Source: Nakamurella flavida (lineage in GTDB: Bacteria > Actinomycetota > Actinomycetes > Mycobacteriales > Nakamurellaceae). From it: a DNA stretch of 64,000 bases. The notes beneath the pieces were generated by a model. That model did no database searches, was not told the DNA's origin, and saw nothing but the letters and a program-made list of their open reading frames with translations. Position 1 is the stretch's first letter; each line of letters opens with the position of its first letter. The position numbers and the translations under genes are program-made. The stretch spans positions 620,001 to 684,000 of the forward strand of contig NZ_JAUSQV010000001.1 of assembly GCF_030811475.1 (NCBI RefSeq). The letters are read 5' to 3'. This document shows, in pieces, positions 1 through 13,112 of the stretch.

Positions 1-1
1 G

Positions 2-463
2 CTCGCCGAGCAGCTGTGGAACCTGGACCTGTCCGACCACGACCCGGACGGACCGGTACCCACCGTCGACCCGGTCGTCGGCGAGAACACCATCGCCCGC
101 GGGCGGGCCAGCGTGCGCCAGCACACCGATCCGCGGGAAACCGCGCAGAAGTGGCGGGACCTGGCCGCGGAGAAGGGACTGTCGCTGCGCGGGGTCGTCA
201 TCGAGATGAGTGCCCGGCAGACCTTCGTCGGCACCCCGGAGCGGGTCGCCGACCTGATCGACGAGTACGTGCAGGCCCACGCCAGCGACGGCTTCATCCT
301 CGTCCCGCACATCACCCCCGACGGGTTGGCCGACTTCGCCGACTCCGTCGTCCCGATCCTGCAAGAGCGCGGGGTGTTCCGCACCGAGTACACCGGGACG
401 ACCCTGCGGGAGCACCTCGGGCTCGCCCTCCCCGCGAACACGAAGAAGGCTGTGGCGTCATGA
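2..463 (+). CDS. Flavin-dependent monooxygenase, NtaA/SnaA/DszA family (C-terminal part)
   Basis: The 5' end lies outside the window; 153 C-terminal residues are visible, reading in frame from base 2. The segment PVPTVDPVVGEN and the following helical stretch with TFVGTPERVADLIDEYV and DGFILVPHITPDGLADF match the C-terminus of the nitrilotriacetate/alkanesulfonate class of luciferase-like monooxygenases. These use reduced FMN supplied by a partner reductase to oxidise small organic substrates. The catalytic N-terminal barrel and substrate pocket are missing, so the substrate cannot be judged. The stop overlaps the next start in an ATGA arrangement, so the DUF4395 gene is probably co-translated. 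Confidence 0.85.
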   Translation, partial: LAEQLWNLDLSDHDPDGPVPTVDPVVGENTIARGRASVRQHTDPRETAQKWRDLAAEKGLSLRGVVIEMSARQTFVGTPERVADLIDEYVQAHASDGFILVPHITPDGLADFADSVVPILQERGVFRTEYTGTTLREHLGLALPANTKKAVAS

Positions 464-969
464 GTCTGTTGACCTTCCCCAACCCGGTGAACGAGAAGGC
501 CGCCCGGTCGGTGGCCGGCCTGGTCGTGCTGCTGTGCGCCCTGACACTGGTGACGCGCAGCCCATGGCTGCTCGCCGTGCTGGCCGCCGGGTTCCTCGCC
601 CGGGTGGCCTCCGGGCCCCGGTTCTCGGTGTTCGGACAGCTCGCCACCCGGGTGCTGGCCCCCCGGTTCGGCGCGCTGCGTCTGGTGCCTGGGCCGCCGA
701 AGCGGTTCGCCCAGGCCATCGGGGCCACACTGTCGGTCGCCGCGCTGATCAGCTACATGGCCGGGGCGCACGGCGCGGCATGGGTGCTCGTCGGCCTGAT
801 CACCGTCGCCGCCTTCCTGGAGGCCGCGTTCGCGATCTGCCTGGGCTGTCTGATCTTCGGACGGCTGCAGGCGCTCGGCGTCATCCCGGCCTCGGTGTGC
901 GAGGCGTGCAACGACATCCGGCTGCGGCACCCCGCGCGCGGGACCGGCCGTGTCGGGGGCGCCGTCTAG
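460..969 (+). CDS. DUF4395 integral membrane protein
   Basis: A 169-residue membrane protein starting at ATG 460, whose first bases overlap the stop of the preceding monooxygenase. It has an N-terminal NPVNEKAAR motif and hydrophobic segments near residues 18-45 and 85-125, then two cysteine pairs (ICLGC and VCEAC). This pattern is that of DUF4395, which in actinobacteria is often encoded near thioredoxin, rhodanese or sulfur-handling genes. A redox or sulfur-transfer role has been suggested from that context, but none is proven. No thioredoxin gene is visible here. The TAG stop doubles as part of the -10 element of the next gene. Confidence 0.8.
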   Translation: MSLLTFPNPVNEKAARSVAGLVVLLCALTLVTRSPWLLAVLAAGFLARVASGPRFSVFGQLATRVLAPRFGALRLVPGPPKRFAQAIGATLSVAALISYMAGAHGAAWVLVGLITVAAFLEAAFAICLGCLIFGRLQALGVIPASVCEACNDIRLRHPARGTGRVGGAV

Positions 970-972
970 CGT
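967..972 (+). promoter_or_regulatory. -10 element of a probable leaderless promoter (methyltransferase)
   Basis: TAGCGT lies exactly 7 nt before the ATG at 980, the spacing expected when transcription starts on the start codon. No Shine-Dalgarno sequence is present. The element overlaps the stop codon of the upstream gene. Confidence 0.5.
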
Positions 973-979
973 CCGGGCC

Positions 980-1636
980 ATGACCGACCGCGTGGGCCAC
1001 CGCCCGACCGACCGGTGGGGGCTCGTGCGGGCGGCCTACGACACGGTCGCCGGGAGCTACGCCGACCTGGTCAGGATCGACGAGGCCGAGGCCGATCTCG
1101 ACCTGGCAATGCTGGCCGGGTTCGTGGCCCGGACGGCCGGTCGTGGCCCCGTGCTGGACGCCGGGTGCGGACCGGGCCGGGTCACCCGCCACCTGGCCGA
1201 CCGCGGGGTGCGGGCCTTCGGTGTCGATCTCTCCCCCGAGATGGTCCGCATCGCCCGCGGTCTGCATCCGGACCTTGCGTTCGCGGCGGCGAGTATCGAC
1301 GCCCTGCCGGTGGCCTCCGGCTCGGCGGCCGGGGTACTGGCCTGGTACTCGGTGATCCACACCCCACCCGTCGACCTGCCCGTGGTCGTCGGCGAACTGC
1401 TGCGGGTGCTGGCGCCCGGCGGTTGGCTGCTGGTGGCCGGGCAGAGCGGGACGGGGAGCCGGCACATCGCTCGCGGCTACGGGCACGACCTGGACCTGAC
1501 CGCGTATCTGCACACCGCCGATGAGCTCGCCCGGGTCATCGCCGCACACGGCGGGACCGTCCGCGTCCGGATGACGCGGGGTGCGGAACGGACCGAGCGG
1601 CACGAGCAGGCCTTCGTCCTGGCCCAGCGGGACTGA
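980..1636 (+). CDS. Class I SAM-dependent methyltransferase
   Basis: A 218-residue methyltransferase of the Methyltransf_11 type. Motif I, VLDAGCGPGRV, is near residues 57-67, followed by the acidic FGVDLSPEMV that binds the SAM ribose, then a PVASGSAAGVLAWYSVIH region and LLRVLAPGGWLLVAGQ (motifs III/IV). The acceptor cannot be predicted; this group includes small-molecule and quinone-like methylases. ATG 980 is chosen because of the -10 element 7 nt upstream; an in-frame GTG at 950 would overlap the previous gene. The gene converges with the lipoprotein gene, with only 3 nt between the stops. Confidence 0.85.
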   Translation: MTDRVGHRPTDRWGLVRAAYDTVAGSYADLVRIDEAEADLDLAMLAGFVARTAGRGPVLDAGCGPGRVTRHLADRGVRAFGVDLSPEMVRIARGLHPDLAFAAASIDALPVASGSAAGVLAWYSVIHTPPVDLPVVVGELLRVLAPGGWLLVAGQSGTGSRHIARGYGHDLDLTAYLHTADELARVIAAHGGTVRVRMTRGAERTERHEQAFVLAQRD

Positions 1637-1639
1637 CGC

Positions 1640-2617
1640 TCAGGTGCAGGATCCACTCGTCGGCACGCCGAGGGTCAGCAGGAAGTCGCCGATGGCCGCG
1701 TCCACGCAGGTGTCCGTGGCCGCGTCCGACGAGACGGTGAGCAGCAGCCCACCCCAGGCGTCGTCGGTGCTGCCCGCAGCGGTCTTCCCGACGGCGCCCG
1801 CAGCCGGGGCGACGAGCAGCACCGGCGGGATCACGCAAGTGGTCGGGGCGGCCATCAATCCGTCCGATCCACCCGGCGGAAGTGTCGCGGGGCCGGGGCT
1901 GCACGACCGGGCGGCCACCCGGATCTGCGCTGCTGCCGGCCCCGCCGCGGTGAGGGTCATGGGGTCGCCGGTGGTGTCGATGGTGCTCATCACGGGCCCG
2001 GTGGTCGTGGCCGGGGTGGGTCGGTCCAGCACGGCGGCGCGGGTGCGGTCCGGGTGGGTCACCGCGTAGTCGGCGACGATCCCGGCCGTCGTGCCTGTCC
2101 CGATCAGACTCCAGGTCTGCTCCCCCAGCGCCACCCGGACCGTCTCGAGATCGGCGACCGACCGCGCGGACACGGCCACCAGATCGAAGGTGCGGACCAG
2201 CGGGGTGGACGGTTCGCCCAGGACGGCGGAAGCCAGATCGTCGATCGGCGCATCCGGCCCGATCACCATGAGGGCCACCCCTGTCCGGGCCACCGCATCC
2301 ACCACGGGGCGCCGGACGACGACCGGATCGGTCGAGGTGGTCGAGGCGCCCGCGGTGAGGCTGCCGCACTGCAGTCCGGCCGCCGCGGCGGCGGCGCCGC
2401 TGCACGACCGCCAGATGATCCCGTCGTGGCCGGCGATCGCCTCGGCCCGGTCCGCCGCGATGCGCAGGGCGCGCATCTCGGAGTACGCGACGTCCTTGCG
2501 GGCGGCGCCGGGGACGGGGTTGAGCCCGTCGAAGTGTTCGGGGTCGATGGCACATCCGGTCAGCAGAAGCAGACAGCCCAGCAGGAGACTCAGCCATCCT
2601 GGGGAGGTCCGGGACAC
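1640..2617 (-). CDS. Secreted lipoprotein with degenerate TAP-like alpha/beta-hydrolase fold
   Basis: GTG 2617 gives a 325-residue precursor with an ideal lipoprotein signal: a hydrophobic run and lipobox LTGC (Cys22), so it should be anchored outside the membrane. Several features match actinobacterial tripeptidyl-aminopeptidase-like hydrolases: an early W-x-x-C, CGSLT near residue 84, a nucleophile-elbow-like segment (171-179) followed by HPDRTRAAVLD, and a cysteine-rich C-terminus with CVDAAIGDFLL. The protein is shorter than that family, and the elbow reads LIGTGTTAG with glycine where the catalytic Ser should be. No Asp/His pair could be recognised. It is probably a binding or structural protein rather than an enzyme. 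A TTG at 2683 is a less likely start. Confidence 0.65.
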   Translation of the reverse strand: MSRTSPGWLSLLLGCLLLLTGCAIDPEHFDGLNPVPGAARKDVAYSEMRALRIAADRAEAIAGHDGIIWRSCSGAAAAAAGLQCGSLTAGASTTSTDPVVVRRPVVDAVARTGVALMVIGPDAPIDDLASAVLGEPSTPLVRTFDLVAVSARSVADLETVRVALGEQTWSLIGTGTTAGIVADYAVTHPDRTRAAVLDRPTPATTTGPVMSTIDTTGDPMTLTAAGPAAAQIRVAARSCSPGPATLPPGGSDGLMAAPTTCVIPPVLLVAPAAGAVGKTAAGSTDDAWGGLLLTVSSDAATDTCVDAAIGDFLLTLGVPTSGSCT

Positions 2618-2889
2618 GACACCGGCTGGCCCATCATCCCGATGAGGGAGTGAGGACACCGCATCAGTGTGGCACCCGGACAAGCTGTCGCCGCAGGTCA
2701 GCGGGCATCATCAGCCCCCGGTGCCCGAGGTGGACCTGTGCGGACGACAGTGCGGCCGGCCCGAACAGCACTGCGTGACGGCCGCGGAGATCCCGTCACC
2801 GGAACGAGCACGGGCCGGGCGTCCGCGGTCGGCCCGTATTCTCGGCGTCCCCCCCAACCACCACCGATGCCGTGCCCCCGGGAGCAACC

Positions 2890-3738
2890 GTGCAGGTCGA
2901 ACAGATCACCGACCCCGTCGCCTACCACGGAGAGGGCCCGGCCTGGTCGCCCACCTGGGGCGGGCTGCGCTGGGTGGACATGCTCGCCGGCGACATCCTG
3001 ACCCTCGGCGACGACGGCACCGTGCACCGTCGGCAGGTCGGCACCGTCGCCGCGGTCATCCGGCCCCGCACGGCCGGCGGCGCCATCATCGCCGTCGAAC
3101 GCGGGTTCGCCCTGGAGGACGACGAGGGCCACCTGACCGCGCTGCCCGAGGTCTTCGGCGACCCGACCATCCGGATGAACGAGGGCGGCTGCGACCCCGA
3201 CGGCCGCTTCTACTGCGGGACGATGGCCTACGACCAGCGGCCGGGCGCGGCGCAGCTCTACCGCCTCGACCCGGACGGCTCGATCCGCACCGTGCTGACC
3301 GACCTGACCATCTCCAACGGTCTGGAGTGGAGCCCGGACGGTTCGCTCGCCTACTTCGACGACACCCCCACCGGCCGGGTCGCGCTGTTCGACTACGAGA
3401 CCGCCGCCGGGCTGACGAACCGGCGCACCTTCGTCGAGATCGACCCCGACGACGGTCACCCGGACGGCCTCACCGTCGACTCCGAGGGCGGGGTGTGGGT
3501 CGCGCTGTTCGGGGGCGGCGCCGTCCGTCGCTACCTCCCGGACGGCACCCTGGACGCGGTCCTGGAGGTGCCGGCCCGGCAGGTCACCGCCTGCACGTTC
3601 GGCGGGCCGGACCTGGACCAGCTGTTCATCACCACCTCCCGGGAGAACCTCGAGCCCGACGACGATCCGCTCGCCGGGTCGCTGTTCCGCGCCTCGGTCG
3701 GGGTCCGCGGTCTGCCGCTCCGACCGTTCGCCGGCTGA
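2890..3738 (+). CDS. SMP-30/gluconolactonase family lactonase
   Basis: A 282-residue six-bladed beta-propeller of the SMP-30/Gluconolactonase/LRE family. Early GEGPAW supplies the metal-binding Glu, MNEGGCDPDGRFYCGTM contains the Asn/Asp metal region, and ISNGLEWSPDG and HPDGLTVDSEGGVWVALF are the other conserved blade motifs. Members are Ca/Zn-dependent hydrolases of sugar lactones such as glucono-, arabino- or xylonolactone. GTG 2890 is used because GGGAG lies 5 nt upstream; an in-frame ATG at 2872 is an alternative. No sugar dehydrogenase is adjacent, so the substrate is unknown. The next gene begins 31 nt downstream. Confidence 0.85.
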   Translation: MQVEQITDPVAYHGEGPAWSPTWGGLRWVDMLAGDILTLGDDGTVHRRQVGTVAAVIRPRTAGGAIIAVERGFALEDDEGHLTALPEVFGDPTIRMNEGGCDPDGRFYCGTMAYDQRPGAAQLYRLDPDGSIRTVLTDLTISNGLEWSPDGSLAYFDDTPTGRVALFDYETAAGLTNRRTFVEIDPDDGHPDGLTVDSEGGVWVALFGGGAVRRYLPDGTLDAVLEVPARQVTACTFGGPDLDQLFITTSRENLEPDDDPLAGSLFRASVGVRGLPLRPFAG

Positions 3739-3769
3739 CCCGCGGCTGCGGGGAACGCGGGGGGACGGC

Positions 3770-6022
3770 GTGCGGCGGGGGTGGGGAGCCCTGGGCGGGT
3801 GGTTCCGGGACCACGATCCCGACCGTGTCGCGCTCCGGCGTGCGGTGCGGGTGGCCCTGGTGTCCACCGTCGTCCTGGCCGTAACCGATCTGCTCATCGG
3901 CCGCCCGCAGATCGTCTCCTTCGGTGTGTTCGGCACCTTCGCCCTGCTGCTGTTCGCCGAGTTCCCCGGGACGCGGCAGGCCCGGGCCGCCGCCTTCGGA
4001 CTGCTCGCCGTGCTCGGAGCAGTGCTCATCGCCCTCGGCACCCTGGTGTCGACGTCGTGGTGGCTGGCCTCGGCCCTGATGGCGGTGGTCGGGTTCCTCG
4101 TGGTCTTCGCCGGGTTCCTGTCGGCCGCCACGGCCGGCGGCACCCGCGCGGCGCTGCTCACCTTCATCCTCCCGGCGACGGTGCCGGCCCCGCCCGCCGA
4201 CATCCCCGACCGGCTGATCGGTTGGGCCATCGCCCTGGCCCTGGCCGTGCCGGCCGCGCTGTTCCTCTGGCCGCCGGCCGACCACGACCGGATGAGACTG
4301 CTGTCCGCGGCGTCCTGCCGGGCGCTGGCCGGCCGACTGCACGGAATGCTCGACGACGCCCCGCACCCGGCCGGTGCGGCACCGGGGGACGGGGACCCCG
4401 ATCCGGTCCGGGTGGCCGACGATGACCTCCGGCGGGTGATGCGGGCGAGCGCCGCCCGGCCCGTCGGCATGACCACCGGCAGCCGGCTGCTGCTGCGCCT
4501 GGTGGACGAGGTCGACTGGCTGGCCACCCTGACCGGCCGGGCCAGTGCGGCCACGGTGCGGGCGTGGCCGTCCTGGACCCGGGAGATCGTCGCCGGATGC
4601 GCCGATGTCCTCACGGCGGCCGCGAAGCTGCTGCCCGCCGCCGAGCGGAGCCGAGCCCACCGGGATCGACTCGACGCCTGCCTGACGGCGCTGTCGGCCG
4701 CCCGCGACCGGGCCACCGACCGACTCGCCGACAGCCTGGCCGGCAGTGGGCTGCGCGCCGGCCTGCTCCGAGCCGAACACCGGGCCCAGCTGGTCCACGA
4801 GTGGGCCTATGCCTGCGATCTGCTCGGCCGCACGGTGCGCGACGCCGCGGACGCCGACGCCCGCCCGGTCTGGCAACGGCTGATCGGCCGATCCACCACC
4901 ACCCTGGCCGTCGGCACCGGGGACGCGATCCGGCTGCTCACCGTGCGGCAAGCGCGCCTGGGCTCGGTCGCCGTCCAGAACGGCCTGCGGACGGGGGCCG
5001 GCCTCGGCGTGGCCGTGCTGATCGCCCAGGTCAGCCACGTCCAGCACGGGTTCTGGATCGCCCTGGGCGCCATGTCGGTGCTCCGCACCTCCGCGGTGAG
5101 CACGACCGCCACCGTCGGCCGGGCCCTGCTCGGCACGGTGGTCGGGTTCGTCGTCGGGTGGGCCCTTCTCGCGCTGGTCGGCACCGGCCCGGGCACCCTG
5201 TGGGTCCTGCTGCCCCTGGCCGTGCTGATCGCCGGCTTCGCCCCCGCCACCGGATCCGTGGCCGCCGGCCAGGCCGCCTTCACCGTCGTCGTGCTCGTCC
5301 TGTTCACCCTCCTGCAGCCGGTCGGATGGACACTCGGCCTGGTGCGCGTCGAAGACGTCGCCCTGGGCTGCGGGGCGGCGCTGTTGGTCGGCGTCCTGCT
5401 CTGGCCCCGCGGCGCCGCCGACTCCGTCCGGGAGGCCCTGGCCGATGCCTACCGGGCCTCGACGGACACCCTGACCGGGGCGGTCACGGCCGCCCTGCGC
5501 GGCCGATCGGCGCACACCGCGGTGCCGGCGGCCGCGCCGGCCTCGGTCCGGCTGGAGGGCGCGCTACGCCAGTACCTGGCCGAACGGACCCGGCCGATCG
5601 GCGTGGCCGAGCTCAGCCTGGCCGCCAACGGGGTGGGCCGGCTCCGACTGGCGGCCGAGGCCCTGGCCGGCCTGCCCGACGCGTCGATGCCGGTCCACCC
5701 GCGCGCCGGGGCGGCGCACCGGGTGGAGGACGAGATCCGGGTGCGCGCCCAGGAGTCGGCGGTCTGGTTCCGGGCCTGGGCCGACGCCCTCACCCGCCCC
5801 ACCGGCGCGCTGCCGCCGCCCCCGCCGGCCGACCTGGAGCACCGGGTGGTCGCCACGCTGCTGGCCGACCCGCCGGGGGCCGATCGACCGACGGGGATCC
5901 AGCTGGCCCTCCGGGTGACCTGGGTGGGCCTGTACCTCGACGACGCGGCCCTGCTCGCCCACACCCTGGCCGGGCTCTCCCTCACCACACCGACCGCGGC
6001 CGGGCCGACCCACCGGCCCTGA
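3770..6022 (+). CDS. Large FUSC-family inner membrane protein (aromatic acid exporter-like)
   Basis: A 750-residue protein with two membrane blocks (about residues 25-165 and 385-545), each followed by a soluble helical region. This is the architecture of the fusaric acid resistance/YccS/AaeB group. The first block contains the RPQIVSFGVFGTFALLLF region and the second a FWIALGAMSVLRTSA segment typical of FUSC_2. Relatives export aromatic acids or are of unknown function. GTG 3770 is preceded by a GGGGGA stretch. It lies 31 nt after the SMP-30 gene in the same direction and may be co-transcribed. A second, half-sized FUSC protein is encoded at 46777-48075. Confidence 0.8.
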   Translation: MRRGWGALGGWFRDHDPDRVALRRAVRVALVSTVVLAVTDLLIGRPQIVSFGVFGTFALLLFAEFPGTRQARAAAFGLLAVLGAVLIALGTLVSTSWWLASALMAVVGFLVVFAGFLSAATAGGTRAALLTFILPATVPAPPADIPDRLIGWAIALALAVPAALFLWPPADHDRMRLLSAASCRALAGRLHGMLDDAPHPAGAAPGDGDPDPVRVADDDLRRVMRASAARPVGMTTGSRLLLRLVDEVDWLATLTGRASAATVRAWPSWTREIVAGCADVLTAAAKLLPAAERSRAHRDRLDACLTALSAARDRATDRLADSLAGSGLRAGLLRAEHRAQLVHEWAYACDLLGRTVRDAADADARPVWQRLIGRSTTTLAVGTGDAIRLLTVRQARLGSVAVQNGLRTGAGLGVAVLIAQVSHVQHGFWIALGAMSVLRTSAVSTTATVGRALLGTVVGFVVGWALLALVGTGPGTLWVLLPLAVLIAGFAPATGSVAAGQAAFTVVVLVLFTLLQPVGWTLGLVRVEDVALGCGAALLVGVLLWPRGAADSVREALADAYRASTDTLTGAVTAALRGRSAHTAVPAAAPASVRLEGALRQYLAERTRPIGVAELSLAANGVGRLRLAAEALAGLPDASMPVHPRAGAAHRVEDEIRVRAQESAVWFRAWADALTRPTGALPPPPPADLEHRVVATLLADPPGADRPTGIQLALRVTWVGLYLDDAALLAHTLAGLSLTTPTAAGPTHRP

Positions 6023-6074
6023 GGCTCCCCCGGGCTGCGGCGGCATCGCCGGCGTGACGTGCGGTGGGAGGGGA

Positions 6075-6101
6075 GGAATGACCGGGCACGCCGGTAACGT
6101 T
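6075..6101 (+). promoter_or_regulatory. Possible ECF-sigma promoter upstream of metH
   Basis: GGAAT (6075-6079) and CGTT (6098-6101) resemble the -35 and -10 of SigR/SigH-type promoters. The distance from GGAAT to GTT is 19 nt, one longer than the usual 17-18. The predicted transcript would have a leader of about 95 nt before the metH start. Low confidence because of the spacing. Confidence 0.25.
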
Positions 6102-6202
6102 CATCCGGGTACCGGCCCCGCCGACCAGCACCGACCCGCACCGACCCGCGCGACCGACCACCGCACCGCCGAACATTGCATCCCCGAACACTGAGGAACC
6201 CC

Positions 6203-10006
<3,804 letters not shown>

Positions 10007-10042
10007 CCGCCGGCCCGGTACGGGGTCCGGGACGCACGCGAA

Positions 10043-10075
10043 CGGCCCCCGCGCCCTGATCGGGTGCGGGGGCCG
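10043..10075 (+). terminator. Terminator hairpin after metH
   Basis: A perfect 10-bp GC stem (10043-10052 with 10066-10075) and 13-nt loop, 36 nt after the metH stop. There is only a short GTT after the stem, as is common for terminators in high-GC actinobacteria. Confidence 0.6.
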
Positions 10076-10295
10076 GTTCGTGTGACGGCCGGGTGCCGAA
10101 TCGCCTCGGGGCGACGGGCCGAACAGGCTCCAGCCGGGGTGACCCGCGGTAGTCCTGAGCGGCATTTTTATGTGAGGCCCGGGGATCGGCACCCGACCAC
10201 TGGGTACAACGGGCCCCCCCCGCCCCGTGTTCCCCGCTCGCGCAATCTCCTCGAACTTCATGGGCAGACCACCTCGACGCGACCATGATGTCGCG

Positions 10296-13097
10296 GTGAG
10301 CTCACCCTCTGTGACCCCCGGCTCGGATCGTCCCGCCGCGCCTCCCACCGCCGAACACCGCCGACTGGCCGAGTCCTCCGATCCGGGCGCGCCGTGGCGG
10401 CTGTGGGGCCCGTACCTCTCCGGGCGGCAGTGGGGCACCGTCCGGGAGGACTACTCCGCCGACGGCGACGCCTGGACCTCCCTGCCGTTCGACCAGGCCC
10501 ACCAGCGCGCCTACCGCTGGGGGGAGGACGGCCTGGGCGGGGTGTGCGACCGGTTCGGCTTCCTGAACTTCTCGATCGCCCTGTGGAACGGCCGCGACCC
10601 GGTGCTCAAGGAGCGCTTGTTCGGGCTGACCAACGGCGAGGGCAACCACGGCGAGGACGTGAAGGAGTACTGGTGGGCGGTGGATTCCACGCCCACCCAC
10701 AGCTGGATGGAGTGGCTGTACCGCTACCCGCAGGCCGAGTACCCCTATCGGCTGCTGCGCGAGGCCAACGCGGCCCGCGGACGGGACGAGCGGGAGTACG
10801 AACTGTCCGACACCGGGGTGCTGGACGACAACCGGTTCTTCGACGTCGCGGTCACCTACGCCAAGGCCGGTCCCGACGACTACTGCATCACCGTCACCGC
10901 GACGAACCACGGCCCCGACCCGGCCGAGCTGCACCTGTTGCCCCAGTTGTGGTTCCGCAACACCTGGGCCTGGGGACGCGACCCGCGCACGGCCTCGCTG
11001 CGACCGCGCGGCCGGTCGTTCTCCACCGTCGCCGGGGTCACCGCCGTCCGCGCCGAGCACGAGATGCTCGGCCGCTACGAACTCGTCGCCCACGACTGCC
11101 CCGCGGCGGACTCCCCCGCACCCACCCTGCTGCTGTGCGACAACGAGACCGACGCGGTCGGGCTGTACGGCGCCGAGCGCAACCGCACCCGGTACGCCAA
11201 GAACGGCATCGACCGGTACGTGGTGCACGGTGACGCCGACGCGGTGTTCGTCGCCGGGGCCGATGACGACGACGTCACCGACACCCGGCCCGACCACCAC
11301 GGCCAGGACGCGGCCCCGTCGGGCCCGGGAAGCGAGCCACGCACGAAAGCGGCCTTCTGGTACCGCTTCTCGGCCGTCGCCCCCGGTGCGTCGGTGAGCA
11401 TCCGGCTGCGGCTGAGCACCGACGAGCCCGGCGAGGCGACCTTCGGTCCGGACTTCGACGCGGTGGTGGCCGATCGCCGCCTGGAGGCCGACGAGTTCTA
11501 CGACGTGGTCATCCCCGCCGACCGGGACGCCGTCGACCGCGACATCGCGCGGCGGGCGTTCGCCGGGCTGCTCTGGGGCAAACAGCTCTACCGGTACACC
11601 GTGGCCCACTGGCTCAGCGGCGACCCCGCCTCCCCCGCACCGCCCGCGCAGCGGCTCACCGGTCGCAACGAGTCCTGGGGCCACCTCGCGCTGGCCGACG
11701 TGCTGTCCATGCCCGACGAGTGGGAGTACCCCTGGTTCGCCTCCTGGGACCTGGCGTTCCACTGCGTCGCGCTGGCCCACGTGGACCCCGCATTCGCCAA
11801 GCACCAGTTGGTCCTGCTGTGCCGGGAGTGGTCGATGCACCCCAACGGCCAGCTGCCCGCCTACGAGTGGGAGTTCGGTGACGTCAACCCGCCCGTCCAC
11901 GCCTGGGCGACCTGGCAGGTCTACCTGATCGACGGCCGCCGGGACCCGGACTTCCTGGCCCGCATCCTGTCCAAGCTGCTGCTCAACTTCGCCTGGTGGC
12001 TCAACCGCAAGGACCCGGACGGTTCCGACCTCTTCGAGGGCGGGTTCCTGGGGATGGACAACATCGGCCTGTTCGACCGGTCCAAGGGCCTGCCGCCGGG
12101 CACCCGACTGCAGCAGTCCGACGCCACGGCCTGGATGGCGTTCTCCTGCCTGCAGATGCTGACCATCGCCGTCGAGCTGGCCCCCGGCTCCAAGGCGTGG
12201 GACGACGTGGCCACCACGTTCCTGGAGCACTTCCTGTCCATCGCCAAGGCGATGACCGAGTTCGGTTCGCACGGCATCTCGCTGTGGGACGAGGAGGACC
12301 GGTTCTTCTACGACGTGCTCACCCACCCCGACGGGACCTCGGAGCGGCTGCGGGTGCGCAGCATGGTCGGCCTGCTGCCGCTGCTGGGAGTGGCCGTCCC
12401 CCCGGCGACGCTGGCCGAGCAGCTCCCCGACTACACCGCCCGGCTGACCTGGCTCGTCCGGCACCGACCCCAGGACAGCGTCGGCCTGCAGAGCTGCACC
12501 GGGCCCGACGGGTCCCGCACCGCCCTCGCCCTGGTCGGCGGGGACCGGTTGCCGGCCGTGCTGAGCCGGTTGTTCGACGAGGGGGCGTTCCTGTCACCGC
12601 ACGGCATCCGCTCGCTGTCCGCCGAGTACCGGACCCCGTTCACCACCGTGGTCGACGGGGTGCCGTTCGGCATCGGCTACGAGCCCGGCGAGAGCCACAG
12701 CGGCATGTTCGGCGGCAACTCCAACTGGCGGGGCCCCGTCTGGTTCCCGGTGAACGCCCTGCTGGCCGACGCCCTGCGGTCGCACGGAGCGTTCGATCCC
12801 GACCGCACCGTCGAGGTGCCCACCGGGTCCGGCCGGTCGATGAGCCTGGCGCAGGCCGCCGACCTGCTCGACGACCGGCTGATCGGGCTCTTCCGGCCCG
12901 GCCCGGACGGCCGGCGGCCCAGCGACGGCTCTCGGATCGAGGCGACCGACGACCCGCTCTGGCGGGCCCACCCCACGTTCAGCGAGTACTTCGACGGCGA
13001 CACCGGCGAGGGGCTGGGTGCCAGCCACCAGACCGGCTGGACCGCGCTGGTCGCCCACCTGCTCTGCCGGCGACCGGAGGAGGACCGGCACGGCTGA
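10296..13097 (+). CDS. GH63-like glucosidase (MGH1-type glycoside hydrolase)
   Basis: A cytoplasmic protein of about 930 residues with no signal peptide. The N-terminal third carries the RLWGPYLSGRQWGTVREDYS signature and a beta-rich domain. The C-terminal half is an (alpha/alpha)6 barrel with NESWGHLALADVLSMPDEWEYPWFASWDLAFH, YEWEFGDVNPPVHAWA and NWRGPVWFPVN. These are hallmarks of the bacterial GH63/mannosylglycerate-hydrolase-like glucosidases. The acidic residues in the ASWDLAFH and YEWEFGD motifs are candidate catalytic groups. The substrate is probably a short alpha-glucoside or glucosyl-glycerate type sugar, but this is inference. GTG 10296 is preferred because similarity begins soon after; ATG 10260 is an alternative. 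No operon partner. Confidence 0.8.
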   Translation: MSSPSVTPGSDRPAAPPTAEHRRLAESSDPGAPWRLWGPYLSGRQWGTVREDYSADGDAWTSLPFDQAHQRAYRWGEDGLGGVCDRFGFLNFSIALWNGRDPVLKERLFGLTNGEGNHGEDVKEYWWAVDSTPTHSWMEWLYRYPQAEYPYRLLREANAARGRDEREYELSDTGVLDDNRFFDVAVTYAKAGPDDYCITVTATNHGPDPAELHLLPQLWFRNTWAWGRDPRTASLRPRGRSFSTVAGVTAVRAEHEMLGRYELVAHDCPAADSPAPTLLLCDNETDAVGLYGAERNRTRYAKNGIDRYVVHGDADAVFVAGADDDDVTDTRPDHHGQDAAPSGPGSEPRTKAAFWYRFSAVAPGASVSIRLRLSTDEPGEATFGPDFDAVVADRRLEADEFYDVVIPADRDAVDRDIARRAFAGLLWGKQLYRYTVAHWLSGDPASPAPPAQRLTGRNESWGHLALADVLSMPDEWEYPWFASWDLAFHCVALAHVDPAFAKHQLVLLCREWSMHPNGQLPAYEWEFGDVNPPVHAWATWQVYLIDGRRDPDFLARILSKLLLNFAWWLNRKDPDGSDLFEGGFLGMDNIGLFDRSKGLPPGTRLQQSDATAWMAFSCLQMLTIAVELAPGSKAWDDVATTFLEHFLSIAKAMTEFGSHGISLWDEEDRFFYDVLTHPDGTSERLRVRSMVGLLPLLGVAVPPATLAEQLPDYTARLTWLVRHRPQDSVGLQSCTGPDGSRTALALVGGDRLPAVLSRLFDEGAFLSPHGIRSLSAEYRTPFTTVVDGVPFGIGYEPGESHSGMFGGNSNWRGPVWFPVNALLADALRSHGAFDPDRTVEVPTGSGRSMSLAQAADLLDDRLIGLFRPGPDGRRPSDGSRIEATDDPLWRAHPTFSEYFDGDTGEGLGASHQTGWTALVAHLLCRRPEEDRHG

Positions 13098-13112
13098 CGG
13101 GAGCGGGCCCGG

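Noticed and set aside
6023-6202. Cobalamin or SAM riboswitch before metH
   Set aside because: Neither the B12 box nor a SAM-riboswitch core was found; the 180-nt leader has only a possible promoter.
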